Assembly: GCF_030540645.1 (NCBI RefSeq)
Contig: NZ_JAUNVV010000014.1
Location: forward strand, 1-53,145
Reading direction: 5' to 3'
DNA length: 53,145 bases
Source of the DNA: Arthrobacter sp.
GTDB lineage: Bacteria; Actinomycetota; Actinomycetes; Actinomycetales; Micrococcaceae
Shown here: positions 52,827 to 53,145 of the stretch, in pieces
How the letters are laid out: the number at the start of each line of letters is the position of its first letter
Position numbering within the stretch: the first letter of the stretch is position 1
The notes under the pieces: generated by a model
Database searches by the model: none
Told to the model about the DNA's origin: nothing
Seen by the model: the letters and a program-made list of their open reading frames with translations, nothing else
Translations under genes and position numbers: made by a program

Positions 52827-53145
52827 CTAGCTCTTGGGCCGGCGCTCAGCCTGGCGTTCCTTGGCCAGCGTGGCTTCGGCGCGGGCCTTCGCATGGACGG
52901 CGCGCTCCTCAACCAGCCACGCCGGGGGAGCCTGCAGCAGCGCGGTAATGTCCGCCGTCGTCAGTGCCTCGGTGATGTTTGAACGATTCAGCCCACCGAT
53001 GGAGATGTTCAGTTTCTGCGCGATGACAGGGCGCGGGTGGGGCCCGTTGCGGCGCAAATCAGTCAACCAGGCTGGCGGGTTTTCCTGCAAAACCTTGAAT
53101 TCCTCCCGGCTGAGTGCATTCTCTTGGAATTCTGCGGGGGCGGAG
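52827..53145 (-). CDS. DUF5997-like protein, 5' end outside window
   Basis: The frame runs without stop from the right edge of the window, so the start is missing; 105 C-terminal residues are seen. The pattern LQENPPAWLTDLRRNGPHP, then RPVIAQKLNISIGGLNRSNIT and LLQAPPAWLVEER, is that of the small actinobacterial DUF5997 family, in which two PPxWL pieces flank a helix-turn-helix-like stretch. Function is unknown. The C-terminal tail is Ala/Lys/Arg-rich. Confidence 0.75.
   Translation of the reverse strand, partial: SAPAEFQENALSREEFKVLQENPPAWLTDLRRNGPHPRPVIAQKLNISIGGLNRSNITEALTTADITALLQAPPAWLVEERAVHAKARAEATLAKERQAERRPKS

Overview
The window is a stretch of chromosome from a high-GC actinobacterium, most likely an Arthrobacter-like member of the Micrococcaceae. 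This rests on gene content and protein style (putrescine oxidase of the Kocuria/Rhodococcus type, DUF5997-like protein, LAxTG sorting signal, frequent GTG/TTG starts) and not on any marker gene. I see no rRNA, tRNA, transposase, integrase or CRISPR array.

Region 1 (336-18890, plus strand) is the most unusual part: nine tightly packed genes. In order they encode a small three-helix membrane protein, a secreted/anchored VWA protein, a 1176-residue tubulin/FtsZ-like protein (Tubulin_2 type), a protein with a transmembrane hairpin, a protein with FN3-like beta repeats, a GAP1-like GTPase-associated protein, a second (cytosolic) VWA protein, a zinc-ribbon P-loop GTPase with G1/G3/G4/G5 motifs, and a PD-(D/E)XK nuclease of HsdR-N type. 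Two of the proteins share a homologous N-terminal module of about 80 residues. The set resembles computationally predicted membrane-remodelling or NTP-dependent conflict systems built on FtsZ-like, VWA and GTPase proteins. Here it appears as one operon with a nuclease as the likely effector. An adenine/adenosine deaminase gene follows only 9 bp later.

Region 2 (19968-22248, minus strand) is a three-gene unit: a secreted DUF2690-like protein, an ECF sigma factor, and a single-pass membrane protein with a duplicated extracytoplasmic domain that is a candidate anti-sigma factor.

Region 3 (22489-41564) is a fucose island. It holds a cell-wall-anchored and a cytoplasmic alpha-L-fucosidase, a sugar ABC transporter, and every step of the non-phosphorylative L-fucose pathway (mutarotase, dehydrogenase, lactonase, fuconate dehydratase, KDF dehydrogenase, diketo-acid hydrolase). 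The pathway yields pyruvate and L-lactate. A lutABC operon directly downstream would turn the lactate into pyruvate. A FadR-type GntR regulator sits in the middle. Six copies of a near-palindromic site (AAACATCNGATGTTT or variants) lie in front of the fucose genes, the regulator and lutABC, which suggests one regulon.

Region 4 (41697-53145) is ordinary accessory metabolism: a DinB-like protein, a divergent MFS/MarR pair with a nested palindromic operator, glutathione-independent formaldehyde dehydrogenase, a Stealth-family sugar-phosphotransferase, DoxX, a TetR regulator divergent from putrescine oxidase with a 9-bp-arm palindrome between them, then a universal stress protein and an APC permease behind a structured leader, and a DUF5997-like gene cut by the right edge.
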